From: Glandiceps talaboti
Taxonomy: Eukaryota > Hemichordata > Enteropneusta > Spengelidae
Assembly: GCF_964340395.1 (NCBI RefSeq)
Contig: NC_135560.1
Location: 18,256,098-18,320,097 of the forward strand
Direction: 5' to 3'
Length of the DNA: 64,000 bases
Part shown: in pieces, positions 1-13,548 of the stretch
Layout of the letters: each line of letters begins with the position of its first letter
Numbering within the stretch: the stretch's first letter is position 1
Program-made: the position numbers and the translations under genes
The notes under the pieces: generated by a model
The model's input: only the letters and a program-made list of their open reading frames with translations
What the model was told of the DNA's origin: nothing
The model's database searches: none

Positions 1-507
1 TATGTTTCCACATGCAATGCAAATGTCATGGAGATAAGCATTCTTGTATTCAGAATAAAATCATCAGTGCAGACCACCTATACATGTCCTTAGTCAGAAC
101 TGTTTCAGGAGGGTTTCAAAAGAAATGTCTGAAGTCAGAGGGTTTTCAAAAGACCACTTTCCTAACCGATCGGGTTGGTTTTGTGAGATTTATAAGTGCT
201 CTAAGTCAGTAGAGTTTCACGAGACCTGTAGGTGTCCTAAGTCAGAATGGTTTCAGAAGACTGCCACCAGATGTCATACCAAGATATCAATATCTCAGAA
301 CAATGCTTGCTAATAGGGTATTTAAATCCAAGTAATTCTAAAGTACAGAGATAGCTTTGAATAGAGCTGCTAGTTATAAAGCAATATTCAAAATCATATT
401 TTTTTTTAAATGTGAGGTAGATTTAGAAACTTGAATAATAGGAGGTAATATATTGCACAATTTATATAATGCACAATTTATAAATGAATGTGTTCTCAAT
501 ATCTCAG

Positions 508-3500
508 CAGAACTGGCTTGAGATGGAACCCCAGTTATTGGCTGAACAGACCAATGTACCAATATACTTTGCATATGAAGATGAAAAGTTACTAGAAATC
601 TATGATTCAATACAAAGTGCTGTTAACAGTGACCAGGCTGCCTCAGCTACTGAAGGTAGGTGCAAAAATGACATTTATGGTAAAATAAATTCTAAAACTA
701 CATGGCAGATTGGTTTTTATGGTTGATTGGGATGTTCTTATAAAGTATTCAAGACAAGGTTTTCAGTTGAAGATTGAAAATTGAGTTAATCAGTGAGATC
801 TACATTTATCTGTGTACTGACATTGTATTACGGCAAAGTTAAAGTTTAACTGGTTTCAAATCGAGGGGAACTGCCGGCTTGGGGTCTACAGGTCAATTTG
901 CATACATGCTCTTTCAGCCAATCATCTCCTTCGATTTTTGGAATTTACATAGGTAAACATTGCATTAAATCTCAAGCAGCTTACAAGTTAGCATCACTCA
1001 GCATTTTCCCTTGCAAGCAACTACAGTCGCCGCCAGTTTTCCATGATTTGACACAGTAGGCAATGTGTTTGTTATCACCTTTTCAGCTCTGTTGAGTGCT
1101 GTGTATGCCAATGGTTTTCAGATGGTAGTCAATGGTCCCCAAGCCAAAGTTGTCAAAGATATGCCAATATTTAGTATTCAGGTAATGTTTCAAACTTTTA
1201 CAGAAATCTTGTGTTATATTTAGTACTGTTCTATTGTAATACATATTATGACACATCGCACAGTGCTGGGCAAAGGTATTATGATCTAGTAAAAATAAAC
1301 AGGGCTAAAATATAAAATGCAAAACTGGGGGAAAAGATGAATAAATCTATACACAATGATAATAACTGAAGTTTGGTTTTTGAACAGTTGTCAATCATCA
1401 TCAGCTACAAGACATGTATTTCTATGTACATATGAAAACACACATGTAAAAAAATGTGTCTCAAAATAAAATGTGAAATTGATGACAAATCTTTAATGTA
1501 ACATGTGACTCTAAAAATAGCGAAGTATCTGCTGACTGTGTACTTCACATCTATAAACTCTAACATTGTTTTCTGTCGCTTTCTTTACTAGGGTAAATTA
1601 TCAGGTCTTGGTATAGAAGACCAGCTGCCAACAATAGCCATTGTTACACACTATGACACATTTGGTGTTGCCCCAGTAAGTAGTCATTAAATTAGTCACA
1701 AACTGTGATAGTGTTGTTGGCATCAATATGTTGTGTGGAGAAGAGATTGCTGTAAACCCCGATATTTTTTCGACAAGAAATTTTGCAATTTTACAGTCTT
1801 CAACTAGTTCTCAAAGACTAATTTTTACTAATTACCAGATTGGTACATTGTGTTTATGTGCAAGAAGGTATTTTAGTCACTACTACATTTGTATGTGTGT
1901 TTTTATTTTCCAACGAAATAAGTGAAAATAATTCTGAAGGTTTAGCGAAAATTTCCAGGATTAGAGTATTCATTGAGAAAGGGTCAAGGAAGTCGTCTAA
2001 TTTTGAGAGTTACTTCAATCGTGTATGTAAACAAGTCTTTCCCGCACTGCCTTTGTAAACAGATTTGATGTTCATATACCTGAAGATGACAAAGCATGTT
2101 AGTTCTCTTCTGAGACTCAGTCCTCCATTTTGCTATCTTACATTTGTTTATGATCGATTTCGATATGAGTAAATTAGAGGACCATTTTGTATAATGGAAA
2201 TAAAAATTACTACGTCTGGAAATATTAGAGAACTTGTTGTTTATGTTTTACACTTCCTATATAGAGCTTGATTTTGACTTACAAGATTCTCTTATTGTTT
2301 TCTTCATTTACAGCATTTATCATTTGGTGCTGATTCCAATGGTAGTGGTGTTGTGGCGTTATTAGAGTTATCCAGACTCTTTTCCAAACTTTATACAAGT
2401 TCCAGAACTCATGCAAAGTATCCTTTGTGGTATTCAGCTGGCAAATTTTACAGTAACAACCAACCAAACATACCATTAACACAGTGTTACTGCTAGTGTC
2501 ACTGTATATACATGTAGTGCTGCTATACATTATAATACTAAGATATGCAGAGGCAGTCAGTGCTGCAGTAAATTTAGGAACAATTTATGTAGTAATTTTG
2601 TAACATAGTAACATAGTTTAGTAACATGTAGGATTGCAGTAATCTAGTAACATAAAGGGATATAGACTATAAGATACATCATGTTATTCAGCCATATCGT
2701 GGTTCTACACTATATGAGTGATATAATGTGTTATGAATGTTGTATCTTACAGACTACATGTTGCAGCAATATAGTAACGTACATAGTGTTGTAGTAATGT
2801 TGTAACATACAATGTATAGTACTGTAGTAATTTAGGAATTATAAACTTCAGTAATTTAGTCATTACATACAGTTGCAATAATTTAGTAGCATAGTGTTGC
2901 AGTAATTTAGTAGCATAGTGTTGTAGTAATTTAGCAACATAGTGTTGCAGTAATTTAGCAACATAGTGCTGTAGTATTGTAGTACTATTTCCATATCATT
3001 GTTGTATCAATACCAATGCAAACAACAAAGGTAGTTGTGTACATGATGCAGCATATAGGAATAAAACAAATCTCTATATTCTGGCACTTCAACAACATCC
3101 GATGTCATACAAGCCATCAAAATAACTTTCCTTAATGCCAAAGATTTAATTTATTATTTCTTCTGTCTGGGGGTGGTAAGTTCAACTACCAAGGTACCAA
3201 GAAGTGGATTGAAGATAACGTAGAAACAGCAGGTAAGTAATGTAGAAACCAGGTAATGTAGAAATAGTTGTATGTACCAAATAATATAGAACAGTTGTAT
3301 GTACCAGATGATGTAGAAATAGACTTATATACCAGATAACGTAGAAACAGCAGGTAAGTCATGTAGAAACCAGGTAATGTAGAAATAGTCGTATGTACCA
3401 AATAATGTAGAAACCAGATAATGTAGAAATAGTTCTATGACATGATGTACCAGATAATGTAGAAACAGCCGTATGTATCAGATAATGTAGAAACAGCTTT

Positions 3501-6500
3501 ATGTTCCAGATAATGTAGAAACAGTCATATATATCGGATAATGTAGAAACAGCTGTATGTACCAGATAATGTAGAAACAGTCATATGTGTCAGATAATGT
3601 AGAAATAGCCGTATGTATCAGATAATGTAGAAACAGCTGTATGTATCAGATGACACTAACTAAATACTTACATCAAATAATTTCTTTCCAGATTCCAGTT
3701 TATTATCAGATGTGTCCTACGTATTGTGTCTTGATTCCATTGGATCTGGTGATTCTATATTTGTACATGTGTCCAAACCTCCAAAAGAAGGCTCAGTACC
3801 CTATGCAGTAATAGAGGTAAAATTGAACATGTCATAGCCTGGTTAGTGGGAAGATGAAAGATTTTATTGTTTGGCCACTAGGGTTGCTATTCAACATTAT
3901 TATTAGCAGGTTCTGAGGTGCAGTAGTGCCAAAAGGCAAATTTGATGTTCTGATTCAGTACATACAGTTGTGTTTTGCAGACAATTGACTTTAGTTTTTT
4001 TTTTTTACCATGATTCCTCCCAGGAAATCAAATCAGTAGCCAGTGCTTTATATCCCAGTGTCAATTTCACTATGGTTCACAAGAAAATCAACCTAGCTGA
4101 TGATCTGTTGGCTTGGGAACATGAGAGATTCAGTATTAAAAGATTACCAGCTGGTACATTGTCACATCTACAGAGTCATAAAAGTCTGCATAGGAATACC
4201 ATAGCTGATGATAGGTAAGGATAAAATTCCTATGCGGCATTGCTGTAATAATCCCCCCTCCACTGCTTCCAGATGAGGTTTCCAAGACAACACTGCATTC
4301 AGTAGGGGGCCATATTGGATTTGTAGTAACACCATAACATTTGAATACTAAAATGATAACAATTTATTTAAGGGTAGATTTGGTCCTAAATTATATGAAT
4401 GTGAATTACATTTCTGTTTGGCAAAATTTCTGTCAATAGAACAAATGTTGGGAAGGCATTTACAGGAACTCTGGTCACTGGTTGACATACCAACTACTAA
4501 CTTTGTATATACATGTATACGCTGCACTAGCTTTGATGGAATTGTGAATAATCGTAATTTTACAGAATATATTTCTAGTGTATTCTATTGATAAATTGAT
4601 GATTATCAACACCCTGAATGTTAAATATGTTAAATATACATTTAAAAAAAGTAGCAAATGTGTGATGTAAACTCTGTGATAGGGTAAGTGTTGCTACCAT
4701 TGAAGGCAGCGATGGATAGAATCAATGTGTAGGAACTTGAGGTAAGGATATCAACTCTTTAAAACTCCAGCACCAACAAGTTGGATTTTACACACTTATT
4801 CTCCTTTAATGTGTAACACCATAACGTTCAAACACTGGCAACACTTACTGTTAAGTTAATCAAGTAAATTTTCTTGTAATTTTGCAGGTCATCTGTAGAT
4901 GTTGATAAACTTTGTCGTAATATTAAGATCATAGGAGAAGCCATCGCCAGATATATCTATAACATTAATGATGGAAATCAAACTGATGAAGTGCATGTGT
5001 TTACTGATGCATTGGTAAGTCCAGGCTATTGTTTTCTAATGACTGTTTATGTTTGTGTGATGCAATGACTTGTGTGGAATCATGATTGTTCAGTGGTTAG
5101 AGTGGTCGGTTAGAAATCTACAAGTTGCCTGTTTGAGACTTGCCACTGCTGTTTGTTACTTACTGGCTAACGTTTTAAACAGAGGTTATGCTGTAGTCAC
5201 ACTACATGTATAACTGGGGACATGGTGGGACAGAGGTAGCGATGTGGCTGTTTTAATTCTGGGTACTTACAAAGGCTGCAATGGAGTGTATTCTCCCCAG
5301 AAAGTAGAAGGGCTGTTGTATTGTATAGGTCTGCACCAGGGTTAATAATTGTGAAGTGAGTACAGTGTGGAAAGGCACTATATAAAAACTAACATTACTA
5401 TTATTATGACATAATATTTTCGATATTAAAATAACAGAGTTTATTTCTTTTTTTCTCTCTTTCCAGGCAGTGAATAGAGACTTTGTAGCATCATGGTTAG
5501 ATTACATTGTATCCTTCCCTAGAGCAGCACCATTGATAAATAAAGATCATCATCTTTTACAAACATTAGAACAAGGCATGAGTAGATACCTCAAAGAAGT
5601 CAGAAAATTCACTGTCAAAGCTGATAAAAGGTAGTTACATCATTTACTATTAAAGTCATATAGTATTCAAAAATATCTTGCTTCAAAATTTACCGTCAGA
5701 GTTGACATAAAAGATAGTTTCATTTAACTATTTCTCGTACAGTGTATGTCCATATTTTAGTCAGAAAATTCACTGCCAAGGCTTGAGTAATGATACGAAT
5801 ATGTATTCATGCTCAGACATTTTAGTTCAAAATTTACAAAGTTGAGATATAAGATAGCTTCATTTAACTATTTCCCAAATACGTACACGTATGTTCAATT
5901 ATTTAGTCAGAAAATTCACTGTCAAAACATTTACTGTAAAATTCCCTTTCAAAGCTGAGAAAAGACATCAAATTATTTATAACTACTAGTAATACACATG
6001 GTCAGTTATTGTCACAAAGTTCACTTTCTAAGCTGATAAAAAATATCAACATCAACAATTTATTAACCCTTATGTCTCTGTCTTCTTCAGTGAGATTTGT
6101 CAGTGCATTGATATGAAATAGCTTTCTAACGATTTGTGTTCTCCTCTACTCTATATAGGGACCCTGAGTTTGCTTTCTATGATGGACTTGCATTCACCAT
6201 GTTTGCATACAAGTGAGTCGGTTTCTTGTCTTTGTCACCATTGCTGTGCTAGAATCATAAACCAATACAAAAGTAGTGGGGATCCTAACAAGTCTTCTAC
6301 TTTCAAAGACATAGCCCTCAACACTAATGTGCTATGAATTGGGGTCTGAATTAAGTTCCAAGTAGTTGGCAATCTACATTGGTTCATAGTATCATACATA
6401 GCAATGTTTTTCTCAAAAGATAAATTGATGTTAATTGGGCCTAACCATTACTGTGAAGTTCTTTGAAGCCCCTTTAAAGAACGCAGAATTCTTTTACACA

Positions 6501-7262
6501 CATGTTGTTCACAGCTTTGTGCATTGTGATATGATCAGTGGCCATGACCAAATTTAGCTCTCACTTTATGAAATCTTGGGCACCATTTTGTGACCCATGT
6601 GTGCGAAATGACAAAACCTTCTGAATCAAAATATGGTGTGTTGTGAAAAGACATCTTAGATACCAGTTACATGTTTACCAAACAAAACGGAAATATCATC
6701 AAAAGTTGTGACAAACTGTCCAGAGCTCTAAGTCGTTGTGTAGGGATCTCCTCTGGATCTATGATTTGATGTAAAGATAAAGAGTTTACCAAGTTGCATT
6801 CATAATGCAAACTTTGACATCACAGACTCAGTTCATATTTGAAAGTAATGTAATTTTTTTGTTTTGTGTTTAAGTGTGAAACCAGCTGTATTTGACCTCT
6901 TCCTGGCATTTGGTATTGCTGCCTACCTTGCATTAGTTTATTTGGCTGTTACAGTAAGTTGTACTTCTCTATCATTACCTACCACACCTATTGGTGTACT
7001 TTGTTCTCACTTTTTAAAAAATCTTTTTACAAAGCTTACACATTTCCACAGACAGTTGTCTGTCACATAATCCTGACCCGTCACTTTCAGATTTGTAAAA
7101 TGTTGTCCAGGTAGTAACAAACAGGAATTAAAGACTACCATTGTTGTAATCTTATTGTGCTTTATCTGACATTATTATTCGTTGACTGTTTTACAGAACT
7201 TCTCCTTCCTGTATGATACCCTGAAAAACATGTCAAGAACTGCCAAGGTCAAGGAACAATAG
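508..7262 (+). CDS. NCLN: Nicalin (3' twelve coding exons; 5' end outside window)
   Basis: Exons 508-655, 1087-1181, 1592-1675, 2314-2417, 3144-3232, 3692-3816, 4024-4214, 4888-5014, 5467-5630, 6159-6212, 6875-6953 and 7197-7262 join in frame into about 441 residues ending at TAG. Every intron is GT-AG and phases match across all junctions. The joined protein follows vertebrate nicalin: [57 protein letters not shown] and KADKRDPEF, then one hydrophobic helix ([20 protein letters not shown]) near the C-terminus. Nicalin is an M28-peptidase-like, catalytically inactive ER membrane protein that works with NOMO and TMEM147 in multipass membrane-protein biogenesis. The human protein is about 563 residues, so roughly 120 N-terminal residues are missing to the left. 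The first exon could start at 508 or 511 because the acceptor reads CAGCAG. Confidence 0.95.
2540..2990. repeat. Degenerate 22-23 bp minisatellite in NCLN intron
   Basis: The stretch repeats variants of TAGTAACATAGTGTTGCAGT many times, with clearest copies between 2860 and 2970. It lies between the exon ending at 2417 and the exon starting at 3144. Confidence 0.8.
3205..3660. repeat. NCLN: 28-30 bp minisatellite overlapping an NCLN splice donor
   Basis: Around 15 copies of a unit close to ATGTACCAGATAATGTAGAA plus ACAGCTGT. The array begins inside the NCLN exon ending at 3232: the coding bases GATAACGTAGAAACAGCAG and the donor GTAAGT are themselves a repeat copy, and a near-identical exon-end plus donor recurs with its boundary at 3353. 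Later copies have lost the donor. Confidence 0.9.
5080..5405 (+). repeat. tRNA-derived SINE, plus orientation
   Basis: A tRNA-like head has an A-box-like TCAGTGGTTAGAGTGGTC near 5089 and a B-box-like GTTTGAGACTTGCC near 5131. A body follows, with a tail reading GGCACTATATAAAAACTAAC and ending in a TATTATT run. The same tail occurs inverted at about 50120, so this is a repeated family. It lies in an NCLN intron. Confidence 0.65.
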
Positions 7263-7424
7263 GAGATACAAACAAAGACTTGGGTCTGAAACAACATGAC
7301 ATTAATTACCTTGGTTATCAGTTTTCAACAACATAGCAGTACAGATATATACATACCTCCAGACTAAAACTTGTTTACTGTGTTGGGAAACCGTGGGATC
7401 AACAATGGCTGTCAGTGGATGCAT

Positions 7425-7745
7425 ATGTACATGTATAATCATTGGACCTTTGCTAGGCAATAACAGTCCAAAAAGAATGGTTTTGGTATTGTTTGTTGAT
7501 ACATAGACCCTCCATGTGGGTGGAGGGTCTATTGTTGATGGCAACACACATACAGCAGACCTCTGCTAGGCCATAACCATCAATAATAACAGTTTTGGTG
7601 TTGTTTGTTCCTCAATCACACGCATAAACCTTTGATAGGCTATAACAGGTGCTAATGATAGTTTTGGTATTGTTTGTTGATGGAAGCACACATACAGTTA
7701 ACCTTTACTAGGCCGCAACGAGTGATAAATACGTTTTGGTATTAA
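7425..7745. repeat. Degenerate ~70-110 bp tandem array in NCLN 3' region
   Basis: Four diverged copies each contain a CTTTGCTAGGC-like motif, ATAACA, then GTTTTGGTATTGTTTGTTGA. They start near 7433, 7545, 7620 and 7683. The array begins about 160 bp after the NCLN stop and is probably in its 3' UTR. Confidence 0.75.
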
Positions 7746-8269
7746 CCCCATTGTGTGCACTTAGCAAAGACCCACTGTACTTATAAAACAAGGATATGTA
7801 AACCAAGGATAATGAAATGTTCATGCATGTTTCTATGATTTATGCATAAAAAATGAATGATATAAGAAATGAAATTAAAAAGATTCCATTCAATTCTCCT
7901 CTGACAATGTCAGTTTGTAGAACAGTGTATTTGATGTGACTTTCAATAAGATGAGTGATTTAGTGAATAATTACTGACAGTCACCATAAAGCCACAGTAG
8001 CTGTACTTTGATTTTTTCATGTGATTGTGTTCTGAAAGATAACTTAGTACTTTGTGTCTACTTGCTACAGAAAGTGTTATCACATCTCAGTGTACACAAA
8101 CTTGCCTGCTATTCATGCAAATGGGAATGTTTGGGATACTTGGTAGGGGGAATCTCATTACCCCTGGAGAAAAACTAGTACCTCATCAAAAATTGTACTT
8201 TTACAAGGCAACTCTGATGTGTTGGCAATCTCTTTGAATGAAAATCCTAATTTAATACATGAGTCAGTA

Positions 8270-8385
8270 ATTATACATTTCCCTCCATGTAACCAAATCC
8301 AACCAGCACTGGGTGGGTTTGAACCAAGACTGCAGTGGTACGAGGTGCATGAACTAACCATGCAGCCACCAACAACCATAAGACG
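8270..8385 (-). repeat. tRNA-derived SINE head, minus orientation
   Basis: Read on the minus strand, GGTGGCTGCATGGTTAGTTC (A-box-like) is followed by GGTTCAAACCC (B box, complement at 8315-8325) at tRNA-like spacing. The tail is not clear. A 115-codon + strand frame crossing this repeat is judged to be chance. Confidence 0.55.
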
Positions 8386-9959
8386 TAAATGCTTACTGCG
8401 ACATTTGGAAACGGGCGTGGCACTGCAGTGCAGTAACATTATTTGTCATCACTGGAACATCAGAGTAGCAAGTAACGGAATATCTGTTTTTCGTGAAGTG
8501 TTTGATAGTCAACCACAAGAAACAATTCTAATTACAGCTACTGGGGGCTCTAAATTACAGGGTTAAAATGGAAATATGTGTAGATCAAAGGTAGTAATTG
8601 TCTGATTTGCATGCAGTCTGTGAGTTGTTCTAACATGTTATCTTTTCGCCAACAATCTGGTTGTGTCTGAAAAGGAAAAGATACCTTGTGAATTCACTAT
8701 CTTGAATAAAAACTTGGATCTTTAAATTAGATAAACTGCACTGGTTTCAATCAGTACAGAGTTGGTATCGAGCCAAACATAGGCGGAAGTGATTTACATT
8801 CCTTGCTTGGCAACTTTCATTAAACACATTGTCAGCTGTTTCTATTGTTGGTGTAATTTTATAACAATACAAGCAATCATCAATATAATCACTGGAAGTT
8901 CCTTACCAAGGCCCATATGTCACTTGCGCCTTTGTTCAGATTGCTGCCAATTCTATTCTGATATGCAAAAATGAATGAAATCAATGCATTTGATCTCGCT
9001 CTACAACTAAGTAATATACTGTAGACACAACTATGGTCTTTGTTGTATTCCAAATCTAGGTTAAAATCAGTACTTCTAACTAGCTTTGTTTACAATGTAA
9101 GTTATAAACCATGTGTTAAAAAGGATAGTCTTGCTATTTCAATGTGAAATTACATAAAGATTGTAGATATTTCTGAGACAATGGATATACCGGATAAGAA
9201 TAAAATGTATTATTACATGCTACACATTTCTACAATGCAATTCAATACATGAGATCTTTGTCTTTCAACTTACTTAGTGATATCGATATAACATCTATTA
9301 GATCTATGTGAAAAAAACAACAAAAAAATATGAATTTTTTGAAATAGAGATTACAATAGTTTACAATAGGGAACTTGCAATGCAGACAGCATGCTCAGAT
9401 GCAAAGGACTATGGGATTATCTGTGGTTATCATAATACCTAATCTGGAGCTACTGATAAAATTAACCTCCCACAATTGTCAGGGTCACTATGAATTGATT
9501 ATTTGTGGTTACAAACAATGTATCAACATTGTTTACAATACTAATTGATTAGTATTTATTATCACTTTTCCCATGATGCAACATTCAATATGGCGGGTTT
9601 GCAAGTTCCCTGTTACACAACATTATTTCTCAATCAGAGAGTACTGGTGTATTATCTATATCTTGTCTTGTAATATGTGACATGTGACAGTAGATTAAGA
9701 TATGAACTTTGACCTTGTCACATCATGATATGATTTATTTTTCACTTTTTTAGATCAAATAAATATGTGATTACCATTCTCTTCATTTGTTGTGATGTCT
9801 TCATTTCTTGTATGTGTATGCATAGATAGTGGAGGGGAGCCCTCTATGGTGTCTGTCTATGGTTTGTGCACAGACCCTACATGAAACATGTAAGGTATGT
9901 GGTTTGTGTCAGGACTGAAGTAACTTAACTATTGAAACTCTTGATTCTTGTTTGTGTCT

Positions 9960-10806
9960 TTCGGGACAACATAGGCTTGTAGTGGGGCCTCTGAAGTATT
10001 CCTTTACAGGGACAACATAGGTTTGTAGTGGGGCATCTGAAGTACTAGTATTCCTTTACAGGGACATCATAGGCTTATAGTGGGGCCTCTGAAGTATTCC
10101 TTTACAGGGCCAACATAGGTTTGTAGTGGGGCCTCTGAAGTATTCCTTTACAGGGCCAACATAGGTTTGTAGTGGGGCCTCTGAAGTACTAGTATTCCTT
10201 TACAGGGCCAACATAGGTTTGTAGTGGGGCCTCTGAAGTATTCCTTTACAGGGACAACATAGGTTTATAGTGGGGCCTCTAAAGTATTCCTTTACAGGGC
10301 CAACATAGGCTTGTAGTGGGGCCTCTGAAGTATTCCTTTACAGGGCCAACATAGGCTTATAGTGGGGGCTCTGAAGTATTCCTTTACAGGGACAACATTG
10401 GTTTGTAGTGGGGCCTCTGAAGTATTCCTTTACAGAGACATCATTGGTTTGTAGTGGGGCCTCTGAAGTATTCCTTTACAGGGCCAACATAGGCTTGTAG
10501 TGGGGCCTCTGAAGTATTCCTTTACAGAGACATCATTGGTTTGTAGTGGGGCCTCTGAAGTATTCCTTTACAGGGACATCATAGGCTTATAGTGGGCCTC
10601 TGAAGTATTCCTTTACAGAGACAACATAGGCTTATAGTGGGCCTCTGAAGTATTCCTTTACAGAGACATCATAGGCTTATAGTGGGCCTCTGAAGTATTC
10701 CTTTACAGAGACATCATAGGCTTATAGTGGGCCTCTGAAGTATTCCTTTACAGGGCCAACATAGGCTTATAGTGGGGTCTCTGAAGTATTCCTTTACAGG
10801 GACAAC
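9960..10806. repeat. 46-bp minisatellite, about 18 copies
   Basis: The unit is close to GGGACAACATAGGTTTGTAG, then TGGGGCCTCTGAAGTATTCC, then TTTACA. Copies differ at a few sites (GGGCCAACAT or GAGACATCAT; GTTTGTAG or GCTTATAG), and two insert ACTAGT. Each unit contains TATTCCTTTACAG followed by G, which looks like a 3' splice site. Confidence 0.95.
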
Positions 10807-11893
10807 AAGAGACAACTTGCCAGTCTAAGAAAGAACCCTTTCTGATACCACATTATATTATATCTTCATTCGGCATACATTGACAGACACACCAAGTGCA
10901 ATGCAATGTAAATATTTTCACTAACCTAATTTTTTTTTGCCATGACGCGGAAGATACCTCTTACTAGCACCTTCAAAGAATATTTCAATGGCCCACCATT
11001 GTAAGCTGTTGTCAAGATAGAAGTAAATGAAAACTAAGTATTGCAACTGTTGTATTACTCAGAAAAATGTCCAAGTCCAGAATTGTTCAATATACCAGTA
11101 TGATAAGTCATTGCATTCTTTTCAACTTGAACATCAAATAGTACGATCATATTTTACTTGCGTTTTGGGCATAATAAACATATTTGGGAAAGTTGGAACG
11201 ACACTCGCTCAGAGTGTCAAATTTGACGACAGAAAAATGGTGTCAATTTATATATGCAGCTAATTCTAGCGCCCCCTAGAGATAGTGTACAGTAATTGTA
11301 GTAGTCCTTGAAGACTGCAATCATCATAACTATTAGTAGGGAGATGTTAAAGCCTACACTGCAACCTCAGATAACTGAAGTAGTTACTTCTTGTACATAC
11401 ACTGGCATGTATGGAACTATTAAGTACATATCTTCCATTTTGTATCGTTCTCATTCCAGTACATGCAAAAATAACACATGATGTTGACATTTCATTACAT
11501 GTCTGTATTTTGTAATGCTATGTTTGTAAATTCATGTTGACTAACACTGACTGGGGCGATAGAAAGCGTTCATGATGATATAGAGACGTATTTCTTACGA
11601 ATATATTGCATTCCACTCACGGTGTTGTATTGTTCACTAAGTCACAGCATTCCTTTAGATCTGTCATTGCTGCCATGTCCCAACTTGTTATCGTTTTACG
11701 GTGACAATAAACCAATTACTTGTTTAAATACTTAAATGTCAATATTTCTTAGAGGTTGTTTGAGGTTATAAATACGCTAGTAAAAAAAGAGGTTTAAATT
11801 GATCACTGGAACATTTCTGCAATATTTTCCATATTATCACTACAGTCCAAGGATATGCACCACTTTCGCTAAAACAGTACTTTTCTAATTAAT

Positions 11894-12025
<132 letters not shown>

Positions 12026-13548
12026 GCTGAACTGTTACAAATCAATTAATATTATCAAGGGAAACATTTTATTCAGAGCACAATACACCAATAATTTTGA
12101 ATGGACTACACAGCTCAAATCAACATGGGTCTTACTGGAATGCCTGTAACACTGTAATTGTTCATTGTCATTTAGTTGTCTGTCATTAATACCTGTGACT
12201 ATTAACAACAACCATGGCAACCATCTTATTGATGGAACTGTCAAAAGAAATAATTGCATATAACAATACAGTTTGCCGATGGCAGTATTTATCGAAAAAA
12301 AATGAACCTCCTTGAATGAGACAACGAAGCAATATATCAAAATGTCTATAAAATTTCAAAAAGAATAATTATAATGAAGCTGCTAATATCCTTGAGGACT
12401 TAGAAAACACAATATGTCAGATATGACCGCATTAGTTGTCATGGTGAATATCCACGCGTGAGGCATGCAAATGAAACCCGATTTGGTTCATCGATTTTAA
12501 GCTGTCCGCATATTCCTGGAAATGATTTTTAAAACGCAAAGGACCAAATAAAAATAAATCTTAGGACAAAGGGAGATTATTTCTTGTCATTTTGCAGACC
12601 TCAGTTTCCGCGTATACATATTTATATTCGTTGGGTTAAAATGTTGTGAAATAAATGCTTTAGTTTAGTTTACTTTGTTTGACAGAGAAGTGTTTCGTGC
12701 GATTGTCATGATTGACACTACCCTATCATATTCTTCTCTCTCATTCTTATGTCGATTTATGTACGATTGGCTAGATATGCACTTCGGATCAATTATCGTT
12801 TCAGTCAGTAAGACTTATTTTGGTGGAAAAAAAACTGTCTGAACGGGCAACTAAGTAATTCGTTACATGCCATTTCGGACCACAATGTGCCATTTTAACA
12901 TTAAATCACAACCCCCAACAACAAAAATGAATAATATCTTTTTACTCAAATTCTTTATTATATTAACGACATCTTGGCTATCATGGTCAGTTCTTTCCAC
13001 CAAGAGAACGTAATGATATACTAGCAGTATTAGTTAGTGAGATGACTACACGCCTTCTGCAGTGAAATGTCATTGACTTCAAGTTGTGAATGTAACATAT
13101 CACTCAACGAGTCTACTGTTTCAACACTCGTCATGTTTCTATTCAGAAGGTCACAAGGCGAATTAAGTAAGGAATCTTATCGATCGCGGTATGCCCCATT
13201 TGAGTTGGGATATCCCACACCTTGTGCGTATTGTCAGCTTAGCAACGGGGAAGGCGTACCTGGCAACCACTCTGTTGACGGCGCTGCACTACTATGACAG
13301 CTTATTTTCAACTGGACTAAATATACAAAAAAAATGTTAGAATTGTAATCTTCACTAAATATTATTTAAAAAGACTTGAGAGGGCTTTAAAACCCGAAAG
13401 AAATGCTTTTGATAAAAGACTCTCGTTACTTCGAGTTCAATGCCTCGGTTCAATAATGAGCAACAATCACAAATTACTCTAGGGAAAAAGTAGTCGATCG
13501 ATTTTCCCTGTTGTCTTGGCTTTTGTACTGATTGATTCTTATGCAACT

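Larger units (their letters stand above)
7263..9959. other. NCLN 3' UTR and downstream flank
   Basis: No coding gene is supported. A degenerate tandem array fills 7425-7745 and a SINE head lies near 8270-8385. Possible poly(A) signals on the + strand are AATAAA at 8705-8710 and one near 9757. The rest is AT-rich unique-looking sequence. Confidence 0.5.

Noticed and set aside
8219-8566. 115-codon + strand frame after nicalin
   Set aside because: It runs across a minus-strand tRNA-derived SINE head and lacks any recognisable domain.
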